Counted from the stretch's first letter, positions 44,724 through 55,437 are shown. The stretch is DNA of 64,000 nucleotides from Gammaproteobacteria bacterium (GCA_028868515.1 JAGWUI010000004.1:62001-126000); one strand, 5' to 3'. A program made the numbers and translations. Notes: a model not told the origin generated them from the sequence alone.

Positions 44724-44880
44724 AAGAAGCTTCTTTTGGAGATGTTTCTTTTAGTCTGTTGCTTCTTTTGCATGAATAGGTTTAGTTATTAAATAATCGT
44801 GATGCGTTGTTGAGTTTGCAAGTAAATAGCTGCCAAAAAGGTTGGCATCAAACAACGTATCCAAAATGAAGGAAATGAAT

Positions 44881-45435
44881 ATGTTAAATGATCTGAAAAA
44901 AGACGGCGAAATTCGAATGAAGAAGAGCCTTGATTCGCTTGAATCGGGTTTCTCTCGTGTACGCACAGGTCGCGCACATCCAGCTATGCTGAAAGATGTC
45001 ATGGTGCCTTATTACGGTTCAGACGTGCCTCTAAATCAAGTGGCAAATATTGGTGTCGATGATTCGCGCACGTTGGTGGTACAGCCTTTTGAGCGCAGTA
45101 TGGTTGGTGCGGTTGATAAAGCAATTCGTGAAAGTGATTTGGGTTTAAATCCTATTTCTGGTGACGTGATTCGTGTTCCGCTGCCAGCGCTGACTGAAGA
45201 AACCCGTAAAAATATGCAAAAGCTTGCACGCGGTGAAGCTGAAAATGCACGCGTAGCTATCCGTAACATCCGCCGTGATATTTTGGGCGATGTCAAAGAT
45301 TTATTAAAAGAAAAAGAAATTTCTGAAGATGATGAACGTCGTGCAAGTGAAGAAATACAAAAACTCACTGATAAATACATTGCTGAAGTCGAAAAACAGT
45401 TAGCGGCAAAAGAAGCCGAATTGTTGCAGGTTTAA
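44881..45435 (+). CDS. frr: ribosome recycling factor
   Basis: 184 residues from ATG 44881, preceded by GAAGGAAATG; the frame extends 13 codons upstream but the family start is [51 protein letters not shown] and the C-terminal helix ending KEAELLQV give the full three-helix bundle. It splits post-termination ribosomes with EF-G. It is three to six bases upstream of the uppS start, so the two are coupled. Confidence 0.97.
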   Translation: MLNDLKKDGEIRMKKSLDSLESGFSRVRTGRAHPAMLKDVMVPYYGSDVPLNQVANIGVDDSRTLVVQPFERSMVGAVDKAIRESDLGLNPISGDVIRVPLPALTEETRKNMQKLARGEAENARVAIRNIRRDILGDVKDLLKEKEISEDDERRASEEIQKLTDKYIAEVEKQLAAKEAELLQV

Positions 45436-45440
45436 TTCTT

Positions 45441-46250
45441 TTGTCAGCGCCTGATTTAACCGATCGTCCAAAAGGGCATAACCCGAATTTGCCACGTCAT
45501 GTTGCGATCATTATGGATGGCAACAATCGTTATGGTCGCCAGCATCATTTGATGAATGGTGGTGGTCATGTGGCGGGTAAAGATCAATTCGATTTGATCG
45601 CTCAACATGCTCGCAATATCGGCATTGAAGTCCTGACAGTATTTGCATTCTCTAGTGAAAACTGGCGTCGTCCGCCTGATGAAGTTGAGTTGTTAATGCA
45701 ATTGTTTGAGCAGGTGGTGCAAGAACAAGTGCCACGCATGATCGAACAGCGTATTTCGATGCGTTTTATCGGGGATCGTTCGAAATTGTCAGATCGCTTG
45801 CAAGAGCTGATGTTGATTGCTGAGCATAAAACTGCGCCAAACGCCCAAATGACGATGGTGATTGCAGTCAGCTATGGTGGCTTGTGGGATATGGCTCAAG
45901 CTGCAAAACGATTAGCACAGGCAGTTCAGGCTGGGACAATGTCGGTTGATGATATTGATGAAGTCAGTATGCAACAGTGCGTAGAAATCGGTGATTTGCC
46001 TCCTGTGGATTTGTTGATCCGTACAGGTGGTGAGTATCGCTTATCCAACTTTGTGCTATGGCAAGCAGCGTATGCGGAGCTCTACTTTACGGATACGTTA
46101 TGGCCTGCATTTGATACAGCCGAATTTGATCGTGCATTAGGTCAATTTTCATTTCGTGAGCGTCGTTTTGGACGCACCAGTGAGCAGGTTTCTGAATATC
46201 TATTTTCTGAACCTCAATCTGATCAAAAATCCAATAATAATTCACAGTAG
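45441..46250 (+). CDS. uppS: undecaprenyl diphosphate synthase
   Basis: A 269-residue cis-prenyltransferase making the C55 carrier for cell-wall synthesis. The catalytic Asp lies in IIMDGNNRYGRQ, where most bacteria have DGNGRW; Acinetobacter proteins also have NNR. FAFSSENWRRPPDEV and LIRTGGEYRLSNFVLWQ are conserved. No ATG exists before the conserved start region, so TTG 45441 right after frr is the likely start, with translational coupling. The frr-uppS spacing of five bases supports this. Confidence 0.93.
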   Translation: MSAPDLTDRPKGHNPNLPRHVAIIMDGNNRYGRQHHLMNGGGHVAGKDQFDLIAQHARNIGIEVLTVFAFSSENWRRPPDEVELLMQLFEQVVQEQVPRMIEQRISMRFIGDRSKLSDRLQELMLIAEHKTAPNAQMTMVIAVSYGGLWDMAQAAKRLAQAVQAGTMSVDDIDEVSMQQCVEIGDLPPVDLLIRTGGEYRLSNFVLWQAAYAELYFTDTLWPAFDTAEFDRALGQFSFRERRFGRTSEQVSEYLFSEPQSDQKSNNNSQ

Positions 46251-46259
46251 GAATGTCAC

Positions 46260-47075
46260 ATGCTTGAGCGAATTCGGACAGGGCTGATCTTAATTGCAAT
46301 CGTATTGCTATGTATGTTTGCAACAAAAAGTCCTATTCCTATGATTTTGCTCATGCTGGTTGTGCTGTCGGTTGGTGCATCAGAGTGGACGAAGTTTGGA
46401 AAAAATGCTGGACAGCCTTATCAATATCCAAATTTATTTGTTGCGATCAATCTATTGCTTGCGATAGGTGTTTATGGTTTGAGTCGTTATTGTCCTGTAA
46501 TTTGGCCTAGTGTATGGGCTGTAACGGCTGTCTTCTGGTTGTCAGCATTTGTTACGGTGCGTCGTTATCCACTCGCTGGAATTACATCTGAACGCTGGTT
46601 ACCTTTAATCGGGACATTGCTTCTTATTTCATCGACACTTGCAATTTATAGTCTATGGGCAAACTCTCCATGGTGGCTGATGTATTTGTTTGCATTGGTG
46701 TGGGTGGCGGATAGTGGCGCGTATTTTTCAGGCAAAGCTTTTGGTAAGCATAAACTGATTCCTGATGTGAGTCCGAATAAGACAATAGAAGGTTTGGTCG
46801 GTGGGCTTGCGCTGACAACATGTGTGATCGTTGCTGTGGCATATTATCGACATTTAGCGGGTACGAGTTTGGTGGGTTTTATTTTGTTATCCATGGTTGT
46901 CGTATTGGCATCTGTTTTGGGTGATTTATTTGAATCATTGCTGAAGCGTAAAGCGAATATTAAAGATTCAGGAAGCTTACTGCCTGGTCATGGTGGTGTG
47001 TTGGATCGAATAGATTCTTTGCTTGCCGCAGCACCAATTTTTGCATTGGGATTTTGGTTGGCTGGAGGATTCTAG
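46260..47075 (+). CDS. cdsA: phosphatidate cytidylyltransferase
   Basis: A 271-residue integral membrane enzyme making CDP-diacylglycerol for phospholipid synthesis. About eight hydrophobic helices are seen. The signature near the C-terminus, [21 protein letters not shown] followed by [16 protein letters not shown], carries the metal-binding Asp residues. It follows uppS by nine bases, and the dxr start lies just after its stop, so all are one operon. Confidence 0.95.
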   Translation: MLERIRTGLILIAIVLLCMFATKSPIPMILLMLVVLSVGASEWTKFGKNAGQPYQYPNLFVAINLLLAIGVYGLSRYCPVIWPSVWAVTAVFWLSAFVTVRRYPLAGITSERWLPLIGTLLLISSTLAIYSLWANSPWWLMYLFALVWVADSGAYFSGKAFGKHKLIPDVSPNKTIEGLVGGLALTTCVIVAVAYYRHLAGTSLVGFILLSMVVVLASVLGDLFESLLKRKANIKDSGSLLPGHGGVLDRIDSLLAAAPIFALGFWLAGGF

Positions 47076-47077
47076 TC

Positions 47078-48325
47078 GTGCAAACCGATGAGCAAATTGT
47101 AGGTTCAACGCGATCGGCTAAGCAAACATCTAGGCAAAATGTTTGTATTCTAGGTGCGACTGGTTCGATCGGGGAAAGTACGCTTAAAGTCCTTACGCTA
47201 CATTCAGATCAATATCATGTGTTTGCATTAAGTGGTCATAGTCGCTTAGATCAGCTTGCTGAATTGTGTGCAAAATATCGTCCGACTTATGTTGCTGTGC
47301 CAGCAGATAAGGGTGATGCGTTTGCGAAAGATTTAAGGCATAGATTCCCAGATGTAGAAATACCGACAATCCTAGAAGGGGAGCTCGGTCTAAAACAGAT
47401 TGCATCACATCCTGATGTCAATGTAGTGATGGCCGCAATTGTTGGTGCTGCGGGTCTTGAGCCAACGCTGGCTGCAGTTCAGGCAGGTAAACGCGTTTTG
47501 CTTGCGAACAAAGAAGCACTCGTGATGGCAGGCAATTTATTTATGGATTGTGTGCGTCGTTCGGGTGCGATGCTGTTACCTGTCGATTCAGAACATAATG
47601 CAATCTTTCAGTGCCTTCCTTCAGATTATTTTCAAACGACTGAAAGATTCCAAAATCAATCTTCTCGCGCAGGTGTTTCACAGATTTTACTCACGGCATC
47701 GGGTGGACCATTTCGTCAATTTGATTTGCAGCAGCTTGAACAGGTCACGCCAGAGCAGGCCTGTAAACATCCAAATTGGGTGATGGGCCAAAAAATTTCC
47801 GTTGATTCTGCAACGCTGATGAATAAAGGCTTAGAGTTAATCGAAGCTTGTCATTTATTTGATTTACCGCCTGAGCGAGTGACTGTGGTTGTGCATCCAC
47901 AAAGTATTATCCATTCTCTGGTGCAATATGTGGATGGTTCGACTTTAGCGCAGATGGGCAACCCTGATATGTGTACGCCCATCGCACATGCATTAGCATG
48001 GCCTAAACGGATTGATGCAGGTGTTGCTCCTTTAGATTTGTTTCAGGTGGCGACACTTCAGTTTGAAAAGCCCGATGAGGTTCGTTTTCCTTGTATACGA
48101 TTGGCGCGGGAAGCGATGCAAGCAGGTGGAACAACGCCAACAGTACTGAATGCGGCGAATGAAGTTGCTGTTGCTGCTTTTCTCGCCAAAAAGATTAAAT
48201 TTTGTGAAATTCCTCGCATTATTGAGTCGGTTATTACACAACTACCGATGACCCCAGCACGAGACCTTGCCACAATCCTGCATTACGACACTACTGCAAG
48301 ACAGATTGCAGGGAGTTTATTGTAG
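47078..48325 (+). CDS. dxr: 1-deoxy-D-xylulose-5-phosphate reductoisomerase
   Basis: 415 residues from GTG 47078, chosen because GGAGG sits nine bases upstream, inside the end of cdsA. NADPH-dependent enzyme converting DXP to MEP in isoprenoid synthesis. The Rossmann motif is [26 protein letters not shown] and [12 protein letters not shown] hold the metal ligands, and [25 protein letters not shown] and [12 protein letters not shown] are present. It supplies precursors for uppS next door. Confidence 0.97.
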   Translation: MQTDEQIVGSTRSAKQTSRQNVCILGATGSIGESTLKVLTLHSDQYHVFALSGHSRLDQLAELCAKYRPTYVAVPADKGDAFAKDLRHRFPDVEIPTILEGELGLKQIASHPDVNVVMAAIVGAAGLEPTLAAVQAGKRVLLANKEALVMAGNLFMDCVRRSGAMLLPVDSEHNAIFQCLPSDYFQTTERFQNQSSRAGVSQILLTASGGPFRQFDLQQLEQVTPEQACKHPNWVMGQKISVDSATLMNKGLELIEACHLFDLPPERVTVVVHPQSIIHSLVQYVDGSTLAQMGNPDMCTPIAHALAWPKRIDAGVAPLDLFQVATLQFEKPDEVRFPCIRLAREAMQAGGTTPTVLNAANEVAVAAFLAKKIKFCEIPRIIESVITQLPMTPARDLATILHYDTTARQIAGSLL

Positions 48326-48371
48326 GAAAGGTTCATAGTTATTGATTTTTATTAGGTAAATACGCGAATTC

Positions 48372-49736
48372 ATGAGTGTTTTTCAAATCGTTCTTGCAGC
48401 CTTACTCCTTTTGGGGCCTTTAGTGGCAATCCATGAGTTTGGTCATTTTTGGGTAGCTCGACGATTTGGGATCAAAGTTCTGACTTTTTCGATTGGTTTC
48501 GGGCCTGCATTGTTAAAACGACGTGGAAAAGACGGCGTACTCTATCAGTTTGCCGCAATTCCGTTGGGCGGTTTTGTTCGGATGGCCGATGAGCGAGAAG
48601 GTGAGGTTCCTGAAGAAGACATTCCTCGTGCGTTTAATCGCCAACCGCCTTTAGTTCGCATGGCAGTTGTTGCGGCAGGGCCATTGATTAATTTGCTGTT
48701 TGCAATTTTCCTATTCTGGATTTTGTATTTACCACAAAGTGAACAAATTAATACGCGAGTTTGGCAGGTAGAGCCAAATTCACCAGCAGCGATTGCGGGT
48801 GTGCAAGTCGGAGATTTAATTACCGCTGTAGACGGTCGATCTGCACTAGATTGGGAAAAATTAAATTACGCGTTGATTGAACGAATGGGGGAGACTGGTA
48901 ACATCGCCCTGACGGTTAATCATCTGGGTCATGACACGACTTATCAGCTTCCGATTAAGAATTTCCTGCGAACGAGTGGTGCGGATCCTTTAGCCCAATT
49001 AGGTTTTTACCCTTATCAGCCAAAAATTACAGCCATTGTTGGTGAGGTTCAGCCAGATGGTGCTGGTGCAAAGCAAGGTCTGCAGGTGGGTGATCGTTTT
49101 GTAAGTATTAATGGTTCGCCAGTCACGGATTGGTTGTCTCTGACACGATTTATTCACGCACATCCAGAGCAAACGCTATCTGTTGTGATTGAGCGTAAAG
49201 GTGTAGAGCAAGTTTTAAAATTGACACCTGCAGCAAAGCGAGATGATTTTGGTGTCAAGATGGGCTTGCTCGGAATTTTTCCTCAAGTTGATAAGAATCA
49301 AAACTACCAAATTCCTGCGGAATATAAGCAGATTATCCAGCATGATCCATTGACAGCATTGAGCCTTGCTATTCAAAAGACGTGGAACTTATCTGCATTA
49401 ACCATTACATCATTTTGGAAAATGTTGAGTGGTTTAATCGGGTTGAATAATATTTCTGGTCCAATCACGATTGCCAAAGTTGCGGGACACACTGCGCATA
49501 TGGGTTGGCAGGCTTTTGTCGGTTTTATGGCAGTGATGAGCGTGAGCTTAGGTATTTTGAATTTGTTGCCAATTCCAATTTTAGATGGTGGGCAATTTGT
49601 GTATTTTTCAATTGAAGCGATCCTTGGACGTCCTGTTCCAGAGCGTTTCCAACAAATAGGTTTACGTGTCGGTCTGGCTATGCTTGGCATGCTAATGATT
49701 GTTGCGATATTTAATGATCTAACACGGTTATTTTAG
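48372..49736 (+). CDS. rseP: RIP metalloprotease RseP (site-2 protease)
   Basis: A 454-residue inner-membrane zinc protease. The HExxH motif is IHEFGHFWVARRFG in the first helix (near residue 17), and the second zinc ligand is in NLLPIPILDGGQFVY. Two PDZ-like domains lie in the periplasmic loop (PAAIAGVQVGDLITAVDGR and GAKQGLQVGDRFVSINGSPVTDW). In E. coli it cleaves RseA to activate sigma E and removes signal-peptide remnants. It stands directly before bamA as usual. Confidence 0.97.
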   Translation: MSVFQIVLAALLLLGPLVAIHEFGHFWVARRFGIKVLTFSIGFGPALLKRRGKDGVLYQFAAIPLGGFVRMADEREGEVPEEDIPRAFNRQPPLVRMAVVAAGPLINLLFAIFLFWILYLPQSEQINTRVWQVEPNSPAAIAGVQVGDLITAVDGRSALDWEKLNYALIERMGETGNIALTVNHLGHDTTYQLPIKNFLRTSGADPLAQLGFYPYQPKITAIVGEVQPDGAGAKQGLQVGDRFVSINGSPVTDWLSLTRFIHAHPEQTLSVVIERKGVEQVLKLTPAAKRDDFGVKMGLLGIFPQVDKNQNYQIPAEYKQIIQHDPLTALSLAIQKTWNLSALTITSFWKMLSGLIGLNNISGPITIAKVAGHTAHMGWQAFVGFMAVMSVSLGILNLLPIPILDGGQFVYFSIEAILGRPVPERFQQIGLRVGLAMLGMLMIVAIFNDLTRLF

Positions 49737-49798
49737 TTTGTTGATTGGCGCGTGTTAGGTTTTCTTAAAATTTTTAGTTTGAAGCGGATAATGTTGGC

Positions 49799-52222
49799 AT
49801 GAAGCATCCTTTAGCACTACTGCCCTTAGCAATAGCGACCAGTATGATGGCCGCAGCAATTCCCATGATTGCCTATGCTGAAACAGCACCTAATAGTTTT
49901 GTTGCAAAAGATATTCGGATTGATGGTTTAGTTCGGTTGTCTCAAGCGAGCATTGCTTCGTTTTTGCCGATAGCGAGCGGGGATACCATTACGGATCAAA
50001 AAACCGCAGATGCGATTCGTGTGCTATACGCCAGCGGAAATTTTGACGACGTTCAGGCTTCACGTGATCAAGACGTGCTTGTTTTTAAAGTGATTGAGCG
50101 TCCAGTTATTGCATCGATTACGTTGAGAGGAAACAAACTCATTCCTTCCGACTCACTGTTGAAGGGTCTGAAAAGTGGTGGTATTACTGAAGGAGAGCTA
50201 TTAAAGCGCTCTTCCTTGCAAGTGGTCAAGAATGAGCTTGAGCAACAGTATATTCAACAAGGTCGCTACAATGCTCAAGTAACCATTGAAACTACCGCTA
50301 AGCCGAATAATCGGGCAGATGTCATTTTCAAGATTTATGAAGGTGATGCGGCGAAAGTTTTTAATATTCAAGTCATCGGTAATCATGTGTTTTCAGATGA
50401 TGAGATTAAACGTGCATTCGATATTAAGTCGAGTAGTTGGTCTTCAATTTTGACGCGTGATGATCGTTATGCGCGTGAGAAGATGAATTCGAGCTTAGAA
50501 AATTTAAAAGCCTTGTATTTAAATAAAGGCTATATCCATTACGCATTGAATAGCGCGCAACTGAATATTAGTGAAGATAAGAAAACGATTTTTATTGAAG
50601 TCAGTGTGACAGAGGGTGCTCAATACAAGTTTGGCGAAACCAAGTTTTTGGGTGAGACATTATTTAAGCCTGATGACTTAAAGCAATTGGTTGTTTATAA
50701 GTCTGGTTCGACTTTCTCGCAAGAGCAAGTCGTGGCAACAAAAGTGTTGCTGGGTAAAAAATATGGAAATAACGGATATTACTTCGCTGATATTAGTGCA
50801 ATTCCAGAAATAGATGAAACCACAAAAACGGTTACCATGAACTATGCGGTTAATCCAGGCAAACAAGTTTATGTTCGCCGAATTAACTTTAAAGGTAATG
50901 AAAAGACTGCTGACAATGTCCTTCGACGTGAAATGCGCCAACTTGAAGGCTCTCTCGCATCAAATGACAAAATTGATCTCTCGAAGACCCGCTTAGAGCG
51001 CACGGGATTCTTCAAGACGGTGACCATTGATACGGTGCGTGTTCCAAATACCAGTGATCAGATTGATGTGAACGTGAGTGTTGAGGAGCAACCTTCTGGA
51101 AGCAGTAGTATTTCTGTGGGTTATTCTCAATTTGGTGGGATTACTTTTCAATTCGGAATTAATCAAACGAACTTTTTTGGTACTGGTAATCAAGTCGGTC
51201 TGGATATTACACGTTCGCAAGTTTTAGATAATTATAATATTAATATACTAGATCCCTATTTTACATCTGATGGTGTAAGTCGTGGTTTTAATTTTTATGT
51301 AAGGAATACTAAACTCGATCCATCGCTAAGCGTTCAGCGCTATTATGATGATGCCAAAGGTGCTTCAATGACGTTTGGGTATCCTGTAGATGAAACCAAG
51401 AACGTGAGTGCCACTTTAAATATTGATAATACCGATATTAAAACAACTTCCTTTGTATCTAAGGTGGCTCAGGATTATTTAACATCGCATGGTGCAACGA
51501 ATCAATCTGGTGATCCTACGGCACCAATTTATAATCAAAATTTTATGACATATAATCTTAGTTTATCATGGGCTTATAGTACGTTGAATCGTCCGGTTCT
51601 TGCGACGAGTGGAACGTCCCATCAGATTTCCTTGGATATGACGATTCCAGGTAGTGATCTTCAATATCAGCGTGTTACATATACTGGACAGACATTTATG
51701 TCTCTTCCAACGCATTATTTCGATAGTTTTTTATTGCGAGCCTATGCGAAGATGGGCGTCGGGCATGATTTGCCGTTTTGGAAGAACTATTTTGCAGGTG
51801 GTTATGGTTCAGTCCGAGGTTATCAAGATTACACCCTTGGGCCTTTAAGTAATGGGATTGGCTATTGTAATGGCGGAACAACGACTTGCCCTGATCCATA
51901 TCCAGAGTCAGTTGGTGGCAATGCAATGATTACTGGTGGACTTGAACTCGTCTTGCCAATTCCGTACGCCGGAGATTGGGCTCGGCAGATTCGCCCAGTC
52001 CTGTTCTTTGAAGGTGGACAAGTCTTTGATATATCGGGTGTTACAAGTACATCGGCAAGTAATTATAAGTTTGGTGTTGATAACTTTAGATATAGTGCGG
52101 GCTTTGGTATTACATGGATTACTTTGATTGGACCGATTGCGCTGAGTTACGCTCAACCAATTAACTCCAAGCCTGGTGACCAGATTCAGCGTTTCCAGTT
52201 TGCAATTGGTCGCGTATTTTAA
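49799..52222 (+). CDS. bamA: outer-membrane assembly factor BamA
   Basis: An 807-residue Omp85 protein that inserts beta-barrel proteins into the outer membrane. A signal peptide ends at IPMIAYA. Five POTRA repeats follow (residues ~30-430), the barrel starts near residue 435 and ends with the C-terminal Phe of FQFAIGRVF. The conserved VRGY (SVRGYQDY) motif in loop 6 and GFGITWITLIGPIALSYAQP in the last strands are intact. It is cotranscribed with skp downstream. Confidence 0.96.
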   Translation: MKHPLALLPLAIATSMMAAAIPMIAYAETAPNSFVAKDIRIDGLVRLSQASIASFLPIASGDTITDQKTADAIRVLYASGNFDDVQASRDQDVLVFKVIERPVIASITLRGNKLIPSDSLLKGLKSGGITEGELLKRSSLQVVKNELEQQYIQQGRYNAQVTIETTAKPNNRADVIFKIYEGDAAKVFNIQVIGNHVFSDDEIKRAFDIKSSSWSSILTRDDRYAREKMNSSLENLKALYLNKGYIHYALNSAQLNISEDKKTIFIEVSVTEGAQYKFGETKFLGETLFKPDDLKQLVVYKSGSTFSQEQVVATKVLLGKKYGNNGYYFADISAIPEIDETTKTVTMNYAVNPGKQVYVRRINFKGNEKTADNVLRREMRQLEGSLASNDKIDLSKTRLERTGFFKTVTIDTVRVPNTSDQIDVNVSVEEQPSGSSSISVGYSQFGGITFQFGINQTNFFGTGNQVGLDITRSQVLDNYNINILDPYFTSDGVSRGFNFYVRNTKLDPSLSVQRYYDDAKGASMTFGYPVDETKNVSATLNIDNTDIKTTSFVSKVAQDYLTSHGATNQSGDPTAPIYNQNFMTYNLSLSWAYSTLNRPVLATSGTSHQISLDMTIPGSDLQYQRVTYTGQTFMSLPTHYFDSFLLRAYAKMGVGHDLPFWKNYFAGGYGSVRGYQDYTLGPLSNGIGYCNGGTTTCPDPYPESVGGNAMITGGLELVLPIPYAGDWARQIRPVLFFEGGQVFDISGVTSTSASNYKFGVDNFRYSAGFGITWITLIGPIALSYAQPINSKPGDQIQRFQFAIGRVF

Positions 52223-52273
52223 ATTTTTGTTTGTTTTTATTTGTTTTGCATGCATTTTACAAGGAGATACATA

Positions 52274-52777
52274 ATGCGTTCTTTAATCACAGGTTTAGGT
52301 TTAGCTGCGGCGGTTGTGTTATCTCCTGCTGCATTTGCAAATAATGTTGCTGTTGCAGATTCACAAGCTGCGGTGTTGGCATCTAATCTTGCGCATCAAA
52401 CGATCGAAGGTTTGAACACAAGTCTTAAACCTCAACGTGATCACTTGGAAGCACTTCGTAAAGACATTACTGCAATTCAAGAAAAGTTCCAGAAAGATGG
52501 CTCAGTGATGAGTGATGCAGACAAAAAAGCATTACAAGCACAGGCGCAGACCAAGTTAAATGATTACAACGGTACAGCAGAAGGTGTGCAAAAGCGTATC
52601 GAAGAAGCTCAAACTGCGATGTTGAAAACTGTTATGCCTAAACTAGAGTCAATTATCGAAGATCTGCGTAAAGAAGGAAATTACGATGTGATCATTGAGA
52701 AAAAATATGTGATTTGGGCAGCTCCAACAGCCGATTTGACCAAGAAAATCACTGACCGTCTGAATGCGGCTAAATAA
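52274..52777 (+). CDS. skp: periplasmic chaperone Skp/OmpH
   Basis: 167 residues from ATG 52274, preceded by AAGGAG; the frame extends 11 codons upstream without support. The signal peptide is MRSLITGLGLAAAVVLSPAAFA. The mature protein has the Skp start NNVAVADSQAAVLAS and long charged coiled-coil arms (residues ~50-130), forming a trimer that holds unfolded outer-membrane proteins. Placement between bamA and lpxD is the norm. Its stop is directly adjacent to the lpxD ATG. Confidence 0.93.
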   Translation: MRSLITGLGLAAAVVLSPAAFANNVAVADSQAAVLASNLAHQTIEGLNTSLKPQRDHLEALRKDITAIQEKFQKDGSVMSDADKKALQAQAQTKLNDYNGTAEGVQKRIEEAQTAMLKTVMPKLESIIEDLRKEGNYDVIIEKKYVIWAAPTADLTKKITDRLNAAK

Positions 52778-53866
52778 ATGAGAAGTTTTACGCTAGAGGA
52801 TATTGCTCAGTTTCTCAATCAGCAGACTGTTGGCAAAGGCGGTGATCCTTTAGCGGTGTCGGCAATAGTTTCTGGTGATCCTAATCTTGTGATCACTGGA
52901 CTTTCTTCACTTACCAATGCAGGCGCCTCAAATTTAGGCTTTTTGGCGAATAGCCAATATCGAGGACAACTACAGACTACGAATGCTGGTGCAGTGTTAG
53001 TGACGAGTGCTGATCGAGATGCATTTGCGCGTTCAGCGATTATTGTTTCTAATCCGTATTTAGCATTTGCTCAACTCACGCATTTGTTTGATCCATCCGT
53101 GGTAACAGAACAGATAATCCATCCAACGGCTATAATTTCTACTACGGCTACGATTGGTCGCAATGTATCGATAGGTGCATTTGTTGTCATTGAAGATGAT
53201 GTTCAGATTGGTGATGATACTGTACTGATTTCTTCTGTGCATATCGGGCGAGGTACTGTAGTTGGTGCATCCTGTTGGCTTGGGCATAGTGTAACAATCC
53301 ACCATGAGTGCCAATTGGGTAGTCATGTTCGAGTTCATGCGGGTGCTGTGATTGGTGCTGAAGGCTTTGGTTTTGCACCAGCTGAAGGTCGGTGGCATCG
53401 GATTGTACAGCTAGGGCGTGTAGTGATTGGTGATCGCGTGCGAATTGGTGCTAATACGACGATTGATCGTGGGGCGCTTGATGATACAACGATCGGCGAT
53501 GGCGTTATCATTGATAACCAAGTACAGATTGGTCATAACGTGAGTATTGGCGCGCATACTGCAATTGCGGCATCTACTGGTATTGCTGGTAGCACTAAAA
53601 TTGGGTCGCACTGTATCATTGGCGGTTTAGTGGGGATAGCGGGCCATCTTGAGATTACCGATCGTGTGCATATTACAGCGATGAGCATGATTATAGGATC
53701 TATCAAAGAGCCTGGAAGTTATTCATCTGGTTCTGCATTTGAGAAAACATCAGCATGGCGTAAGAATGCTGTGCGTGTAAAACATCTGGGTGAGATGGCG
53801 GCACAAATCAAAGAGTTGCAAGTTGCACTGAAACGTTTAGAATCGCAACTTAGTAACCAGTCGTAA
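52778..53866 (+). CDS. lpxD: UDP-3-O-acylglucosamine N-acyltransferase
   Basis: A 362-residue lipid A enzyme that adds the second hydroxyacyl chain. The N-terminal uridine-binding domain has LSSLTNAGASNLGFLANSQY. The long left-handed beta helix of hexapeptide repeats includes HPTAIISTTATIGRNVSIGAF and HAGAVIGAEGFGFAPAEGRWHRI, with the catalytic His likely in QIGHNVSIG. The C-terminus is a helix. It starts immediately after the skp stop. Confidence 0.96.
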   Translation: MRSFTLEDIAQFLNQQTVGKGGDPLAVSAIVSGDPNLVITGLSSLTNAGASNLGFLANSQYRGQLQTTNAGAVLVTSADRDAFARSAIIVSNPYLAFAQLTHLFDPSVVTEQIIHPTAIISTTATIGRNVSIGAFVVIEDDVQIGDDTVLISSVHIGRGTVVGASCWLGHSVTIHHECQLGSHVRVHAGAVIGAEGFGFAPAEGRWHRIVQLGRVVIGDRVRIGANTTIDRGALDDTTIGDGVIIDNQVQIGHNVSIGAHTAIAASTGIAGSTKIGSHCIIGGLVGIAGHLEITDRVHITAMSMIIGSIKEPGSYSSGSAFEKTSAWRKNAVRVKHLGEMAAQIKELQVALKRLESQLSNQS

Positions 53867-54070
53867 GCTGTTTGGTCACTGACTGTATATGTGAAACCTA
53901 TGTATATTATACGAGTCATAGGTTGATAGCGTTTATTTAAAGTTCGGCATCATTTGATGTTGTTGTGTTTGTATTTGAACGTATTTTATTAAGTCTATTT
54001 TGTCTGATGTGGTGCACAAGCATAGTCGTTGATGCATCCGATTTATAAACAATACAGAAGTCTGTTTTTT

Positions 54071-54547
54071 ATGAGCATATCTTTTCCAGTCGCAATACCA
54101 ATGTATATCGAAACTATTCGAGAGTTTCTACCACAGCGTTATCCGTTTCTTATGGTTGACAGAGTGATTGCAGCTGAACCTGGAAAGTCAATCACTGCAA
54201 TTAAAAATGTGACCGTGAATGAAGAGTTTTTTCAAGGTCATTTTCCTGAAATGCCTATTATGCCAGGGGTTTTAATGCTTGAGGCTATGGCGCAAGTATC
54301 TGGAATATTGGGGTTTATTACTGAACAAAAACGTCCTGCAGATGGCTATATTTACTTATTTGCAGGGGTTGATAAATTGCGTTTTAAGCGCCGAGTTATT
54401 CCTGGTGATACACTGACAATTACGGCAGAAATTATTACTGCCAAACAAAAAATTTATAAATTTGCTTGTCAGGCTCGGGTGGGTGATGAATTGGCGGCAA
54501 GTGCTGAGATCATGGTGATTGAGCAAAAAACGGAGGATGCGAAATGA
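54071..54547 (+). CDS. fabZ: 3-hydroxyacyl-ACP dehydratase FabZ
   Basis: 158 residues from ATG 54071; longer (54029, 54032) and shorter (54101) starts are possible and none has a strong Shine-Dalgarno. A hot-dog-fold dehydratase of fatty-acid synthesis. IREFLPQRYPFLMVDRV and the active-site helix QGHFPEMPIMPGVLMLEAMAQ (His and Glu) are complete. It overlaps lpxA by four bases. The LpxD-FabZ-LpxA set draws on the same hydroxyacyl-ACP pool. Confidence 0.95.
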   Translation: MSISFPVAIPMYIETIREFLPQRYPFLMVDRVIAAEPGKSITAIKNVTVNEEFFQGHFPEMPIMPGVLMLEAMAQVSGILGFITEQKRPADGYIYLFAGVDKLRFKRRVIPGDTLTITAEIITAKQKIYKFACQARVGDELAASAEIMVIEQKTEDAK

Positions 54548-55389
54548 GTTTTGCATCAGGTCATCCCTCAGATGTATCTCCACGAACTCAAGTCATCGAT
54601 GCAAAGAGCCATCCTTTAATTCATCCAACCGCAATTATTGATCCAACAGCCAAAATTGATCCTTCTGTCACAATTGGTCCTTATTCGATCATTGGTCCTG
54701 ATGTGACAATTGGTGCAGATAATCATATTGGACCACATGTTGTAATTAGCCGTTGGACTCGAATTGGTGCACGAAATCGTATTTTTCAGTTTGCAACGAT
54801 TGGTGAAGATTGTCAGGATTTAAAATATCTTGGTGAAGAAACATGGTTGGAAATTGGCGACGATAATGTGATTCGTGAGTCTTGTACGTTCCATCGCGGT
54901 ACGATTCAAGATGAGGGGCTGACTAAAGTTGGTAATAACAACTTGTTTATGGTGAATACTCATGTTGCACATGATTGCGTGATTGGCAGTGGTTGTGTAT
55001 TCGCCAATAATGTGGGTATCGCAGGTCATGTCAAAATTGGTGATTCTGTGATCGTGGGTGGAAATTCTGGAATCCATCAATTCTGTCGTCTGGATTCATA
55101 TTCAATGGTGGGTGGTGCGAGCTTGATCGTGAAGGATGTACCCGCATATGTGATGGCATCGGGTAATCCTTCTAAGGCGCATGGTATGAACTTCGAGGGG
55201 ATGCGCCGCCGAGGTTGGTCTTCTGAAACCATTAGTGCTTTGAAACAGGCGTTTAAGATTGTTTATCGTCAAGGGTTAACTAAAGAGCAGGCAATCGTGG
55301 CGTTAATCGAAGACATTTTGCCGCAGCATCCTGAGGTGCAATTATTGATTGATTCCTTACAGCGTTCTGATCGAGGAATCACGCGTTAA
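54544..55389 (+). CDS. lpxA: UDP-N-acetylglucosamine acyltransferase
   Basis: A 281-residue first enzyme of lipid A synthesis. The hexapeptide-repeat beta helix begins HPTAIIDPTAKIDPSVTIGP; NTHVAHDCVIGS carries the catalytic His, and IHQFCRLDSYSMVGG and VPAYVMASGNPSKAHGMN are typical. The N-terminus is ~20 residues longer than in E. coli, from ATG 54544, which overlaps fabZ in an ATGA. A strong terminator follows, closing the cluster; lpxB is not next to it here. Confidence 0.96.
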   Translation: MSFASGHPSDVSPRTQVIDAKSHPLIHPTAIIDPTAKIDPSVTIGPYSIIGPDVTIGADNHIGPHVVISRWTRIGARNRIFQFATIGEDCQDLKYLGEETWLEIGDDNVIRESCTFHRGTIQDEGLTKVGNNNLFMVNTHVAHDCVIGSGCVFANNVGIAGHVKIGDSVIVGGNSGIHQFCRLDSYSMVGGASLIVKDVPAYVMASGNPSKAHGMNFEGMRRRGWSSETISALKQAFKIVYRQGLTKEQAIVALIEDILPQHPEVQLLIDSLQRSDRGITR

Positions 55390-55404
55390 GATTTATGAAG
55401 ACGT

Positions 55405-55437
55405 AAAAAAGCCCGATCATATGAATCGGGCTTTTTT
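55405..55437 (+). terminator. strong rho-independent terminator of lpxA
   Basis: AAAAAGCCCGAT / ATCGGGCTTTTT with an AT-rich loop and a T-run. Confidence 0.93.
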
